A DNA stretch of 64,000 bases from Alphaproteobacteria bacterium (GTDB lineage Bacteria; Pseudomonadota; Alphaproteobacteria; Bin65). The stretch is from the NCBI GenBank assembly GCA_022819985.1, contig JAJEGH010000030.1, positions 54,020 through 118,019 of the forward strand, given 5' to 3'. This document shows positions 50,882-59,326 of the stretch, piece by piece (the first letter of the stretch is position 1; each line of letters begins with the position of its first letter). Made by a program: the position numbers and the translations under genes. Below the pieces are notes generated by a model. The model was not told the origin of the DNA. It saw nothing but the letters and a program-made list of their open reading frames with translations, and ran no database searches.

Positions 50882-52105
50882 TCAGGAAGTCGCCGGAGCG
50901 CGCGCCAGCCGCGGCACCGGAACCTCCTTGATCGGCAGATGGATCAGGCCGGCGAAAACGCCGAGGGCCGCGCCCATCCACCAGACGGCCTCGTAGTTGC
51001 CGGTGGCGTCGTAGAGGATTCCGCCCAACCAGACGCCGAGGAACGCGCCGAGCTGGTGGCCGAAAAACACGACCCCGAACAGGCCCGCCATGTAGCGCAT
51101 GCCGAAAAACTGCGCGACCAGCCCGGTGGTCAGCGGCACGGTCGACAGCCAGAGCAGGCCCAGCACGGAAGAGAATATGTAGATCGACCAGACCGACAGC
51201 GGCGTCAGGACGAAAACGGCGATCGCCACGGCGCGCAGGAAATAGATGGCCGAAAGGGTGCTGCGCTTGCTGTATCTGCCGCCCAGCCAGCCGGCGCCGA
51301 ACGTCCCGACCAGATTGAAAAAGGCGACCAGGCTCAACGACACGCCGCCCAGCCACAGGGGCAGGTCGGCATCCTGGATATGCTTGGGCAGGTGGGTTTG
51401 TATGAACGCGACGTGAAAGCCGCAGACGAAGAAACCGGCGCACAGCAGCAGATAGCTGCGATAGCCCAGGGCTTCGGCAAACGCCTCGCGGGCGGTCTGG
51501 TCCGGCTGGCCGGCTTCCGGCTCGCCCTTGCCGGTCACGGCGAGCGACAGCGGGACGATGGTCAGCAGGAGCGCCGCCAGGATGTAGAGCGAAGCCTGCC
51601 AGCCGTATTCGCCGATCAAATAGGCAGCGACCGGGACCAGGATGAGCTGGCCGACCGAGCCGGAGGCGATGCCGACGCCGAAGGCGAGCGAGCGCCTTTC
51701 GGGAGTGACCTTGCGGCCGAACGTGGCGACGACAATGGAGAAGGAGGCAAAGGCGACGCCGACGCCGACCACCGCGCCGGCCGAAACATGCATCATGATC
51801 GGCGCGGTCGAATGGGGAATCAGGGCCATGCCGGCGGCGTAGACGACCGCCCCGACCGCTAGGGATTTTCCGGCGCCGTATTTGTCGGCAAAGGTTCCGG
51901 CGAAAGGTGCGACGGCGCCCCAGACCAGGTTCTGGATGGCGAGCGACAGGCTGAGGATCGCGGTCTTGTTATCGAAGAACGACACGCTGATGTCGTTCAT
52001 GTAGAGGCCCAGGCCGGCGCGCGAGCCGAAGCTGATGGCGCCGATCAGACAGCCGCAGGTGATCAGCAGCCACAGGGGGACGGTAAAGGCGGCGAATTTC
52101 GGCAT
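50882..52105 (-). CDS. MFS transporter (OFA/monocarboxylate-like)
   Basis: This 407-residue carrier has about twelve hydrophobic segments and the MFS loop motif after TM2 (GTFADKYGAGKSLAVGAV, pattern G..ADK.G....). An Arg-rich central loop lies near residue 200. The layout and the FGSRAGLGLYMNDIS start resemble monocarboxylate/oxalate-formate-type exchangers. It is divergent from the GntR regulator, which probably controls it. The substrate is likely an organic acid, but this is inference. Confidence 0.88.
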   Translation of the reverse strand: MPKFAAFTVPLWLLITCGCLIGAISFGSRAGLGLYMNDISVSFFDNKTAILSLSLAIQNLVWGAVAPFAGTFADKYGAGKSLAVGAVVYAAGMALIPHSTAPIMMHVSAGAVVGVGVAFASFSIVVATFGRKVTPERRSLAFGVGIASGSVGQLILVPVAAYLIGEYGWQASLYILAALLLTIVPLSLAVTGKGEPEAGQPDQTAREAFAEALGYRSYLLLCAGFFVCGFHVAFIQTHLPKHIQDADLPLWLGGVSLSLVAFFNLVGTFGAGWLGGRYSKRSTLSAIYFLRAVAIAVFVLTPLSVWSIYIFSSVLGLLWLSTVPLTTGLVAQFFGMRYMAGLFGVVFFGHQLGAFLGVWLGGILYDATGNYEAVWWMGAALGVFAGLIHLPIKEVPVPRLARAPATS

Positions 52106-52448
52106 GGAGAATATCGACCCGATAAGCAGCGCCGCCGCGAAAGCCGGCCGCCTGCGCGCTACATAGCTGCAAACGGGTGGCGGGCAATTCGCCGCCTTGT
52201 CCCGGCGGGCGCATGGTCCTGTCCCGGCAGGCGCATGATCGCGCCTCGGCTACCTCCGCGAGAAGGCAAAGGCCGCCGGAGTCCGCCTTCGGACGGTCCA
52301 TTTGCCTATCCCGATCGCCGTCCGCAGAGGCCGTCCATCCCTCCGCACCATCGAAAATTCCGGATTAAAACAGCAACATATATCGAATAAAAAGGAAATA
52401 TCGAAAAAATCCGTTGACGGGCCCTTCAAGGAATACTGTATTCAATTC
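52106..52448. other. Divergent regulatory region between MFS and GntR genes (343 bases)
   Basis: The left part is GC-rich with no gene. From about 52360 to 52410 the DNA is AT-rich and holds a direct repeat (ATATCGAATAAAA and ATATCGAAAAAAT). A promoter and palindrome follow (52414-52443). No ribosome-binding site precedes the GntR start. Confidence 0.6.
52414..52443 (+). promoter_or_regulatory. GntR promoter with overlapping palindromic operator, leaderless start
   Basis: A -35 TTGACG (52414-52419) and -10 TGTATT (52437-52442) are 17 bases apart. The perfect palindrome GAATACTGTATTC (52431-52443) covers the -10. The ATG at 52449 lies 6 bases beyond, so the transcript should begin at the start codon. 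Autorepression by the encoded GntR protein is likely. Confidence 0.65.
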
Positions 52449-53144
52449 ATGCCTATCGAAGCATTGCAACGCCCGCAGTCCTTGCGCCAGCAGGTTTACG
52501 AGCGCCTGCGGACCGCGTTGCGCGCCGGCGAATACCGGCCGAACCAGCGCCTGACCGAAATCGGCATCGCCGAAGCGCTGGGCGTGTCGCGGACGCCGGT
52601 GCGCGAAGCGCTGGGCCTGCTCAGCCGCGAGGGGCTGCTCTCATCGATGCCCCATGGCGGCTTCAGGGTGCCGGACCTTCGGGCCGACGATCTGAATGAC
52701 ATTTTCGAACTGCGCTACCTGCTCGAGCCCTATGCCGCCGGCCTGGCGGCGCGCAACGCCGATCACGAGGGCGTCACCGGCATGCACGTCGTGATCCAGA
52801 CCGAGAAACAGTGCCTGACCGATTCCGACAATATCGCCTTCGTGCAGGCGAGCCAGGATTTCCGCAGCCGGCTGTTTGCGATGGCAGGGAACCGCCGTCT
52901 CGCGGCGGCGATATCCCAGATCGAAGGCCATGCCCAGTTCGTCCGCAGCGAGAATTTCGACGACTGGAAAACCCGGACGGTCCTGATTTCGGCCCAGGAG
53001 CAGATCCTGGAGGCCGTGCGCCTGCGCGATGCCGAAAACGCCGCGAAGGCGATGCGCGGGCTTCTGACGACGACGAAGAACACGCTGCTGGCCGCGCTCG
53101 ACCAGTATCGCGCCGGAGACGCGGCCGACGACGCCCTCTACTGA
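52449..53144 (+). CDS. GntR-family transcriptional regulator (FadR subfamily, FCD domain)
   Basis: This 231-residue regulator has an N-terminal winged helix (LRQQVYERLRTALRAGEYRPNQRLTEIGIAEALGVSRTPVREALGLLSREGLL, key residues V...LR.AL..G.Y.PG..L.E...A..LGVSRTPVREAL..L..EGL). A C-terminal all-helical FCD ligand domain follows (IFELRYLLEPYAAGLAARN; FRSRLFAMAGNRRLAAAI). It is divergent from the MFS carrier and probably senses an organic acid. The start lies immediately after a promoter with an overlapping palindrome. Confidence 0.92.
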   Translation: MPIEALQRPQSLRQQVYERLRTALRAGEYRPNQRLTEIGIAEALGVSRTPVREALGLLSREGLLSSMPHGGFRVPDLRADDLNDIFELRYLLEPYAAGLAARNADHEGVTGMHVVIQTEKQCLTDSDNIAFVQASQDFRSRLFAMAGNRRLAAAISQIEGHAQFVRSENFDDWKTRTVLISAQEQILEAVRLRDAENAAKAMRGLLTTTKNTLLAALDQYRAGDAADDALY

Positions 53145-53224
53145 GTCCGGGCGGCCTCAAAGGCGCGGTGGATCTTTCCCTTGGGTAATCGACCTTCCGG
53201 CCGGCCGCCGAATGCAGGGCGCCG

Positions 53225-55876
53225 CTACCACTTCGCCTTGAGCGACAGGTAGAAGGTGCGGCCGCGGACCGAGTCGTACCGGCCGATTGTGCTGCCGCGG
53301 TTCGACGTATCGGTCTGCGGCCCGGCGTCGCCCAGGTTGAACACACCGCCGCGCAGCGTCAGGTCCTCGATGCCCATGACGTTGCGCCAGTTCAGCCCGA
53401 TATCGTGGCCGATCCAGGTCTCGAAGAGCCCGGTGTTGCTGATATTCGCAGATTCCGTGACCACGCGGATGTGCCAGTCGACGACCCAGCCGTTCCCGCG
53501 CAATCCCGGGCCCGCGCTAAGCGTGGCGTGGACGCGGTTGCGCGCGAAATCGCCGGGCTGCTCGACGCCGTCTACCCTGCTCTCCGAATTGAGTATATGC
53601 ACCCAGCGCAGGTCGAAGCCGGTGTCGAGTTCGTCGAGTTTCCATCTGGCGCCGGCCTGGATGTTCACTCCCGAAGTCTCGGATTCTCCGCTGTTGATGA
53701 TCGGGTTGACGATGTTGGTGATGCGGGTGCCGTCGCGGATCACCGCGGCGCCGGGCGGCAGCGAGCCGCCCTCGGCGTCGATGTCGACGATCTTCTGGGT
53801 CGACATATTGGCTGGCGTTTCCGATTCTTCGATCCGGAACCAGTCCGCGGAGACGGAAAGCCTGCCGAGGGTTGCCTTCGCGCCGATCGTATAGGCCTGC
53901 CTCCTGGAGGGTTCCAGTTCCGGGCTGGGGACAACCTCGCCGTTGATCTGGCTGTTCGGGCAGTCCGCCCGCGGTCCGGTCCATGTTTTCGTATCGCAGA
54001 CTCTCGGAAAATATTCGAAGGCCGGACTATTCAGGGTGGAGATATCCGCCGGGACCCGGCCGGCCTCCCAGGAACCGCGCAGCGACAGGATCCTGTGCAT
54101 GCGCCACACGGTGGCGGCCTGGTACGACCAGGTCGGGCCGACATCGTCGTAGCGGTCGTGGCGGGCGGCGAGCGCCACCGTCCAGTCCCGGTGCAGCGGA
54201 AGCCGCAGTTCGCCGAACGCCGACCAGCGCAGGCGCTCCCCGGAGTAGGACGTGCCGCCCTGGCCGACCACGTCGCTCACGTCGTGGATCCCGCTGCGCC
54301 CGCGGTAGAACTGGTTGCTGCGCTCTTCCTCATGGTTGACTTCCAGGCCGGCCGCCCAGCGCATGGCGCCGCCGGGGAGCGCGGCTCCGGGGCCGTTCAG
54401 GGAAAACTGCGCACCCCGAATCGTGTACAACACACTGGATTTCTGCCGCAGGGTGCTTTCGCGGATGGCCGCGCGGTGCGCGTCGGCCCTTTCGTCCGGC
54501 GGGTTGAGCGGGTCTTCGAAATAATAGCGTCCATCAATGATGGCTTGCTCGATCAGCGACCTGCTCACGAAATATGTGCCGCGTGTCAGTTCCGAGTAGC
54601 GATGGCTGCGCACATGCATGTCGTAGCCGATTCCCGCCCCCAAGCGGCCGTGCAGGCCCGACGCCACATCGTACTCAAGCACGTCGGTACGCCAGTCGCG
54701 GTTGCCGTGCGCGGTGAAGCGGTGCCTCAGGGACACTCCCGTAACATTAGCTTCGACGAGGTCGCCGGGGAGATCGAGGTCCGGTGACGAGAGCAGCCGG
54801 GTCCTGAAAGCCAGTTCTTCCATACTCGGACCATCGTTCGGATCGTTCGGATCGTCGGAAAAATCGACGTCGAGCCTGCCGACCGACGGCGCGTAGCGGG
54901 ACTCCTCCCGGCCCTGTGCGACCCGGGCGCCGGCATAAAAGGTTGCGCCATTTCCGAGCGGATAGTCGAAATTGGCGAACAGGCTGTATTGCCCGTAGCG
55001 ATCGTGATCGTCGATCCAGGCGATATCGGCCCAGGCAAAACCGCAACCGCTGCCCGGCTGGCCCTCGGGGTTTAACAGTGCGCCGGTATAGCCGCCGCCC
55101 GAACATGCGCCCAGCGGACGCGCGATCGTCGTATCGTCGGTCCCGTCCGTTGCGGTTCCCTTGCCGTCGGTGATAAACACCGTATTGCCGCCCACGCTGA
55201 CGCCGGCGGTGTCGGCGAAGGACCGGCCCCAGGAGGCGCGGGTGTGGGCCCGGTCTTTGCTGCGGATCTCGGCGCGCCGGAAACCCTCGACGCCGACCGT
55301 CAGGCGGCCGCGGCCGACCTTGCCGCCCCACATGCCGCCGGTATTCTCGATTTCGCTGCCTGGCCGGGCCGGGCGTTCGGTGCCGGCCCACGCCGTCGCG
55401 CCCTCGAAGCCGTGGCGCAGCACGATGTTGATCGCGCCGCCCGGGCTGCCGGGATAGAGCGCTCCGCCGCTGTCGCTCAGGATTTCGATGCGCTCGATGG
55501 CGGGAACCGGCAATGTATTCAGACCGACCAGGGGGCGGCCGTTGACCAGAAATACCGTGCCGCCCAGCAGGGGCCGATAGGTGCCGAAATAATTGTAGCC
55601 GTTCAGGCTCGACACCAGTTGCGTGACGGTTATCGCGCCGGACCGTTCGATCTCCTGCCGGGTTATCACATGGACCGGCCGCACGGCGGCCGAACCGGGA
55701 ATGCGGCTGCCCACCGACGTCCGTTCGTCCGCCGCCGTGGGTTCAGCAGAAGCAGCGGCCGCGGGCGCGGCGACGGCGAGCGCCGCCGCCAGACACCATC
55801 GGGCCGGCGAACAGCAGCGCATTTGCCGAAACGGCGAATGCCGGCCGCGGCGTCCAAAGATAGATTCCAGCCACAT
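53225..55876 (-). CDS. TonB-dependent outer-membrane receptor
   Basis: This 883-residue receptor, from ATG 55876 with AAGAGGGA upstream, has a signal region (about residues 1-42, with basic residues then AALAVAAPAAAASA). An N-terminal plug follows (VHVITRQEIERSGAITVTQLVSSLNGY; VFLVNGRPL; VPAIERIEILSDSGGALYPGSPGGAINIVLR), and then a large barrel ending in F-Y-L-S-L-K-A-K-W with the aromatic C terminus. There is no TonB, ExbB or siderophore gene nearby. Substrates of similar receptors include siderophores, B12 and glycans, and the ligand is unknown. The barrel has several long acidic loops. Confidence 0.93.
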   Translation of the reverse strand: MWLESIFGRRGRHSPFRQMRCCSPARWCLAAALAVAAPAAAASAEPTAADERTSVGSRIPGSAAVRPVHVITRQEIERSGAITVTQLVSSLNGYNYFGTYRPLLGGTVFLVNGRPLVGLNTLPVPAIERIEILSDSGGALYPGSPGGAINIVLRHGFEGATAWAGTERPARPGSEIENTGGMWGGKVGRGRLTVGVEGFRRAEIRSKDRAHTRASWGRSFADTAGVSVGGNTVFITDGKGTATDGTDDTTIARPLGACSGGGYTGALLNPEGQPGSGCGFAWADIAWIDDHDRYGQYSLFANFDYPLGNGATFYAGARVAQGREESRYAPSVGRLDVDFSDDPNDPNDGPSMEELAFRTRLLSSPDLDLPGDLVEANVTGVSLRHRFTAHGNRDWRTDVLEYDVASGLHGRLGAGIGYDMHVRSHRYSELTRGTYFVSRSLIEQAIIDGRYYFEDPLNPPDERADAHRAAIRESTLRQKSSVLYTIRGAQFSLNGPGAALPGGAMRWAAGLEVNHEEERSNQFYRGRSGIHDVSDVVGQGGTSYSGERLRWSAFGELRLPLHRDWTVALAARHDRYDDVGPTWSYQAATVWRMHRILSLRGSWEAGRVPADISTLNSPAFEYFPRVCDTKTWTGPRADCPNSQINGEVVPSPELEPSRRQAYTIGAKATLGRLSVSADWFRIEESETPANMSTQKIVDIDAEGGSLPPGAAVIRDGTRITNIVNPIINSGESETSGVNIQAGARWKLDELDTGFDLRWVHILNSESRVDGVEQPGDFARNRVHATLSAGPGLRGNGWVVDWHIRVVTESANISNTGLFETWIGHDIGLNWRNVMGIEDLTLRGGVFNLGDAGPQTDTSNRGSTIGRYDSVRGRTFYLSLKAKW

Positions 55877-56021
55877 ATCGAATCCCTCTTGGAGCGGCGA
55901 GGACGGCCTCATCGTCGCCGCCGGACCTCATCAAGACAAATAGAAAAATAATATGAGCAGGTCTAAGAATTTCCTATAAGCGGCGCCGTATGTACCCGCA
56001 CGAATCGAAGGGATCGACCCA

Positions 56022-57236
56022 TTGACCCAGGCCTTTGACGGGCTCCGCATTCTCGATTTCTCCCAGGTCGTTTCCGGGCCCTACGCCGCGCAGTTGCTGG
56101 GCAACCAGGGCGCCGAGGTCATCAAGGTCGAGCCGGCGCGCGGCGACCAGCTGCGCAAGATTTTCAAGACGGGTTCCCAGCCGGCGGACGCCGATTCGGC
56201 GGCCTACGAGCTGGTCAACCGCGGCAAGCGCTCGGTCTCGATCGATCTGAAAAACCCGGCCGGCCGCGACGCCATCCTCGGGATCGCCGCCGGCTGCGAC
56301 GTGCTGCTGGAGAATTTCCGGCCCGGCGTGATGGGCCGTCTGGGCCTGGACTACGACGCGGTGCGCGAGGTCCGGCCGGACGTCGTCTATTGCTCCATCT
56401 CCGGCTACGGCCAGACCGGGCCTCTGGCCGGCGAGCCGGCCTACGACGGCACCATCCAGGCGATCTCCGGCATGATGTCGAACAACGGCCACCCGGAGAC
56501 CGGGCCGACCCGCGCCGGCTTCCTTCCGGTCGACGTGCCGAGCGCCTTCCTGGCCGCCTACGCCATCGCCGCCGCCCTGTTCCGCCGGGCGCAGACCGGC
56601 CGCGGCCAGTATATCGACCTCGCCATGATCGACGCAGCGATCCTGATGCAGCTCTCGGTCTTCTCCCGGGTCTTTACCGACGGCACCGGCGGCGGCCTGA
56701 TCGGCAACCGCTCGACCGCCGCGGTGCTGACCGCCGACGCTTTCCCGTGCAGCGACGGCCATATCGCCGTGAGCGCGGTGACACGGCCCCAGGGCCGGAT
56801 CGTGCTCGAACTGGCCGGCCTCGACCCCGGTCTCTGGGACGAATTCGACCCCGAGAACCCGACCGCGCCGCGCTCGCAGGAGATCGCGGACCTTGTCTGC
56901 GACGCCTTCCGCCAACGCCCGATGCGGGAATGGGAGGCCCGGCTGCGCGCCGCCGGGCAATCGGCCTCCTGCGTGCTCGACGCCGGAGCGGTCGCTCGCC
57001 TCGACCAGATGGCGCACCGCGCCGTGTTCCGGGACGATCCGGCCGACAATCCCGCCGCCCCGCGCACCATCGGCGGCGCCTTCATGGCGAACGAGGACGG
57101 GCCGGAAATCCGCGGCGGAGCCTCCGCCATCGGTGCGGATACCGAAGCGGTGCTGGCCGATTTCGGCTTTTCCGAACGCGAGATCGAAGCGCTCCGCAAG
57201 ACCGGCGCCATCCCGGCGGCGGTGCAAAGAGCCTGA
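56022..57236 (+). CDS. CaiB/BaiF-family CoA transferase
   Basis: This 404-residue class III CoA transferase has the opening FDGLRILDFSQVVSGPYAAQLLGNQGAEVIKVEPARGDQLR and the central RGKRSVSIDLKNPAGR. The catalytic Asp is probably in the GQYIDLAMIDAAILMQ region. It starts at TTG 56022 with AAGGGA upstream, since no ATG precedes the conserved start. Its neighbours (GNAT, PEP mutase-like) lie in the same direction. The substrate acid is unknown. Confidence 0.9.
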   Translation: MTQAFDGLRILDFSQVVSGPYAAQLLGNQGAEVIKVEPARGDQLRKIFKTGSQPADADSAAYELVNRGKRSVSIDLKNPAGRDAILGIAAGCDVLLENFRPGVMGRLGLDYDAVREVRPDVVYCSISGYGQTGPLAGEPAYDGTIQAISGMMSNNGHPETGPTRAGFLPVDVPSAFLAAYAIAAALFRRAQTGRGQYIDLAMIDAAILMQLSVFSRVFTDGTGGGLIGNRSTAAVLTADAFPCSDGHIAVSAVTRPQGRIVLELAGLDPGLWDEFDPENPTAPRSQEIADLVCDAFRQRPMREWEARLRAAGQSASCVLDAGAVARLDQMAHRAVFRDDPADNPAAPRTIGGAFMANEDGPEIRGGASAIGADTEAVLADFGFSEREIEALRKTGAIPAAVQRA

Positions 57237-57339
57237 TGGCGGCGCGGCGTCCGCTTCCGGCCGGGGCCGAACTCCGAACGCCGTCTTTTGCGGCCGGGTG
57301 CAGGTTGGCCGCGGCTTCGCACGACGGCGCGTTCTAGCT

Positions 57340-58206
57340 ATGGCGGCATCGATGGAATCGCTCCGGCTGACCGACCTGTCGCCGGCCCATGCGGAGCCCC
57401 TGTCCGGCCTTTCCGCCCTGACCGGCGGAAACCGGACTGCGGACGACTGGCGTTTCCTGCTGGCGCGCGGAATCGGCGCCGGCCTGGTCGATGTCGACGA
57501 GGCGCCGGTCGCCGCGGCGACGGCCCTGCCCTACGGCCGGTTCGCCTGGATCTGCCCGGTGCTGGTCGCGCCCGACTGGCGTGGGCAGGGCATCGCCTCC
57601 CTGCTGGCGACGGAGGTGGTGCGCCGGCAGGAAGCCGCCGGACGGGTGCTGGCCCTGGACACGACTCCGGACGGACGCCAGGCCTGCCGCCGCGCCGGCT
57701 TCCGCGACCTCTACCGTCTCGGCCGCTACCGGGCCGAGGCCGTATCGCCGCCGCCGGCGCCGGAAGCCGGCGGGCCGCCGGTGCGCCGGCTGGCCGCCGC
57801 CGACCTCGAAGCGGTTTCCAGGATGGATCGCCGGCTGTTCGGCGCCGACCGCCTGGAACTGCTTCACCACCTGCGCCGCCGGCAGCCGGAGGCCGCCTTC
57901 GCCGCCTTTCGGGACAGCCGGCTCTCCGGCTATGTCCTGGCGCGAGACGGACGCGAAGCGGTGCAGGTCGGCCCGCTGGCGGCGATCGGCGACGACGTGG
58001 CCCGGGCGCTCGCCGCCGCCGCGCTCGGCGCGGTGCGGGGGCCGGTCCGGATCGATGCCGTCGACGACCGGCGGGGCTTTGTCGAGTGGTTGCAGACCTG
58101 CGGATTCGTGCTGCAATGGCCCGTCATTCGCATGGTGCGCAGCCGCAAGGCCGGCTTCGGCGACCCGGCCCTGCTCTACGCCACCGCCGGACCGGACCTG
58201 GGGTAA
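57340..58206 (+). CDS. GNAT-family N-acetyltransferase with C-terminal second domain
   Basis: This 288-residue protein has the acetyl-CoA-binding motif in the N-terminal half (VAPDWRGQGIASLLATEVVRRQEAAGRVLALDTT, key residues V.P..RG.GIA..L). The C-terminal half (PPVRRLAAADLEAVSRMDRRLFGADRLELLHHLRRRQPEAAFAAF, then SGYVLARDGREAVQVGPLAA) resembles the second domain found in YitH/HolE-type double acetyltransferases. It starts at ATG 57340, about 100 bases after the CoA transferase stop. The acceptor is unknown. Confidence 0.85.
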   Translation: MAASMESLRLTDLSPAHAEPLSGLSALTGGNRTADDWRFLLARGIGAGLVDVDEAPVAAATALPYGRFAWICPVLVAPDWRGQGIASLLATEVVRRQEAAGRVLALDTTPDGRQACRRAGFRDLYRLGRYRAEAVSPPPAPEAGGPPVRRLAAADLEAVSRMDRRLFGADRLELLHHLRRRQPEAAFAAFRDSRLSGYVLARDGREAVQVGPLAAIGDDVARALAAAALGAVRGPVRIDAVDDRRGFVEWLQTCGFVLQWPVIRMVRSRKAGFGDPALLYATAGPDLG

Positions 58207-58260
58207 GGCAAGCCGCAAGGCCGGCGCGAAGCCGGCGCCGGCTCGCAGGGAGACAAGATC

Positions 58261-59127
58261 ATGCACCGCCCTTCGTTTCGCAGCATCCTCGCCGCCCACG
58301 ACCCGCTGATCCTGATCGGCGCCCATGACGGGCTGAGCGCCCGGCTGATCGAGCAGGCCGGCTATCCCGCCTTCTTCATCGGGGGATTCCCGCTGGTCGG
58401 CGCGCGCTACGGCGTGCCCGACATCGGCATTAAGGGCCTGGGCGAAATTTCGGCCGGCGTGCGCGACATCCTGGGCGCGACCGGCCTGCCGGTCCTGGTC
58501 GACGGCGACGACGGTTACGGCGATGTCAAGAATGTCGCCCACACGGTGCGCACCTACGAGGCGATAGGCGCGGGCGCCATCATGATCGAGGACCAGACCT
58601 GGCCCAAGCGCTGCGGGCACATGGCCGGCAAGGATGTCGTCGACGCCGCTTTCATGGTCGACAAGATCGGCGCGGCGCTCGATGCCAGACGCGATCCGGA
58701 CACCATGATCGTCGCGCGCACGGACGCCCGCGCGGTTCACGGGCTGGACGAGGCGCTGCGCCGCGGTCGCGCCTATGTCGAGGCCGGCGCCGACGCCATC
58801 TTCGTCGAGGCGCCGGAGACCGAGGAGGAGTTGGCGATCGTCGGCGGCGCTTTCGACGTGCCGCAGCTCGCCAACCCGCTGGAGGGCGGGCGCACGCCGA
58901 TCCTGCCGCCCGAACGGCTGCACGAACTCGGCTTCGACGTGATCGTCTACGGCATCTCGCTGATCCTGCGCATCGCCCGCACCATGCAGGACGCACTGGC
59001 CGATTTCCACTCCGGCGAGATGAAACTGTGGGAGACCGGCGTTGGCTTCGAGGACTACAAGCGGATCGTCGGCTTCGACGACTGGGCGGCGACCGAGGAT
59101 AAATTCGCCCGCCGCCGTAATGGATGA
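58261..59127 (+). CDS. Isocitrate lyase/PEP mutase superfamily protein
   Basis: This 288-residue TIM-barrel enzyme of the 2-methylisocitrate lyase/PEP mutase/oxaloacetate decarboxylase family has GGFPLVGARYGVPD and VLVDGDDGYGDVKNVAHTVR (metal-binding acids DGDDGYG). The active-site loop EDQTWPKRCGHMAGK (K.CGH) and VARTDARAVHG follow. The family cleaves or rearranges C-C or C-P bonds next to carboxylates. It lies 54 bases after the GNAT gene. A decarboxylase or lyase role for a dicarboxylic acid is likely; PEP mutase proper would need phosphonate genes, which are absent. Confidence 0.88.
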   Translation: MHRPSFRSILAAHDPLILIGAHDGLSARLIEQAGYPAFFIGGFPLVGARYGVPDIGIKGLGEISAGVRDILGATGLPVLVDGDDGYGDVKNVAHTVRTYEAIGAGAIMIEDQTWPKRCGHMAGKDVVDAAFMVDKIGAALDARRDPDTMIVARTDARAVHGLDEALRRGRAYVEAGADAIFVEAPETEEELAIVGGAFDVPQLANPLEGGRTPILPPERLHELGFDVIVYGISLILRIARTMQDALADFHSGEMKLWETGVGFEDYKRIVGFDDWAATEDKFARRRNG

Positions 59128-59326
59128 TCGAGCCCCTCGATACGGCCCCCCTTCGGCTTTGCTCAGGGCAGGCTCTCGATACGGCCCCCTCGATACGGCG
59201 CTGACGCGCCTACTCGGGATGAGGGGGTTGTTGGGGGTCCAAATGCCTCGACATTCCCCACTCTTCCTCATCCTGAGTAGCCCCGGCCCCCGGGCCGGGG
59301 CGTATCGAAGGGTCGAAGGGCTGCCC
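59128..59326. repeat. Inverted-repeat-rich intergenic block between convergent genes
   Basis: The block combines several dispersed repeat pieces. CTACTCGGGATGAGG (59210) pairs with CCTCATCCTGAGTAG (59267), and CTCGATACGG units (59137, 59175, 59190) face CGTATCGAAGGG (59300). A perfect 9-bp hairpin CCCCGGCCC/GGGCCGGGG (59281-59300) also lies here. The 26 bases at 59149-59174 match, with one mismatch, the complement of 63778-63803. The block probably acts as a bidirectional terminator. Confidence 0.75.

Noticed and set aside
53225..55876. Siderophore uptake system
   Set aside because: Only the TonB-dependent receptor is present; no TonB, ExbBD, ferric-siderophore ABC genes or Fur-like site are visible around it.
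58261..59127. Phosphonate synthesis locus suggested by a PEP mutase-family protein
   Set aside because: No phosphonopyruvate decarboxylase or other phosphonate genes are near, and the KRCGH loop is shared with lyases and decarboxylases of the superfamily.
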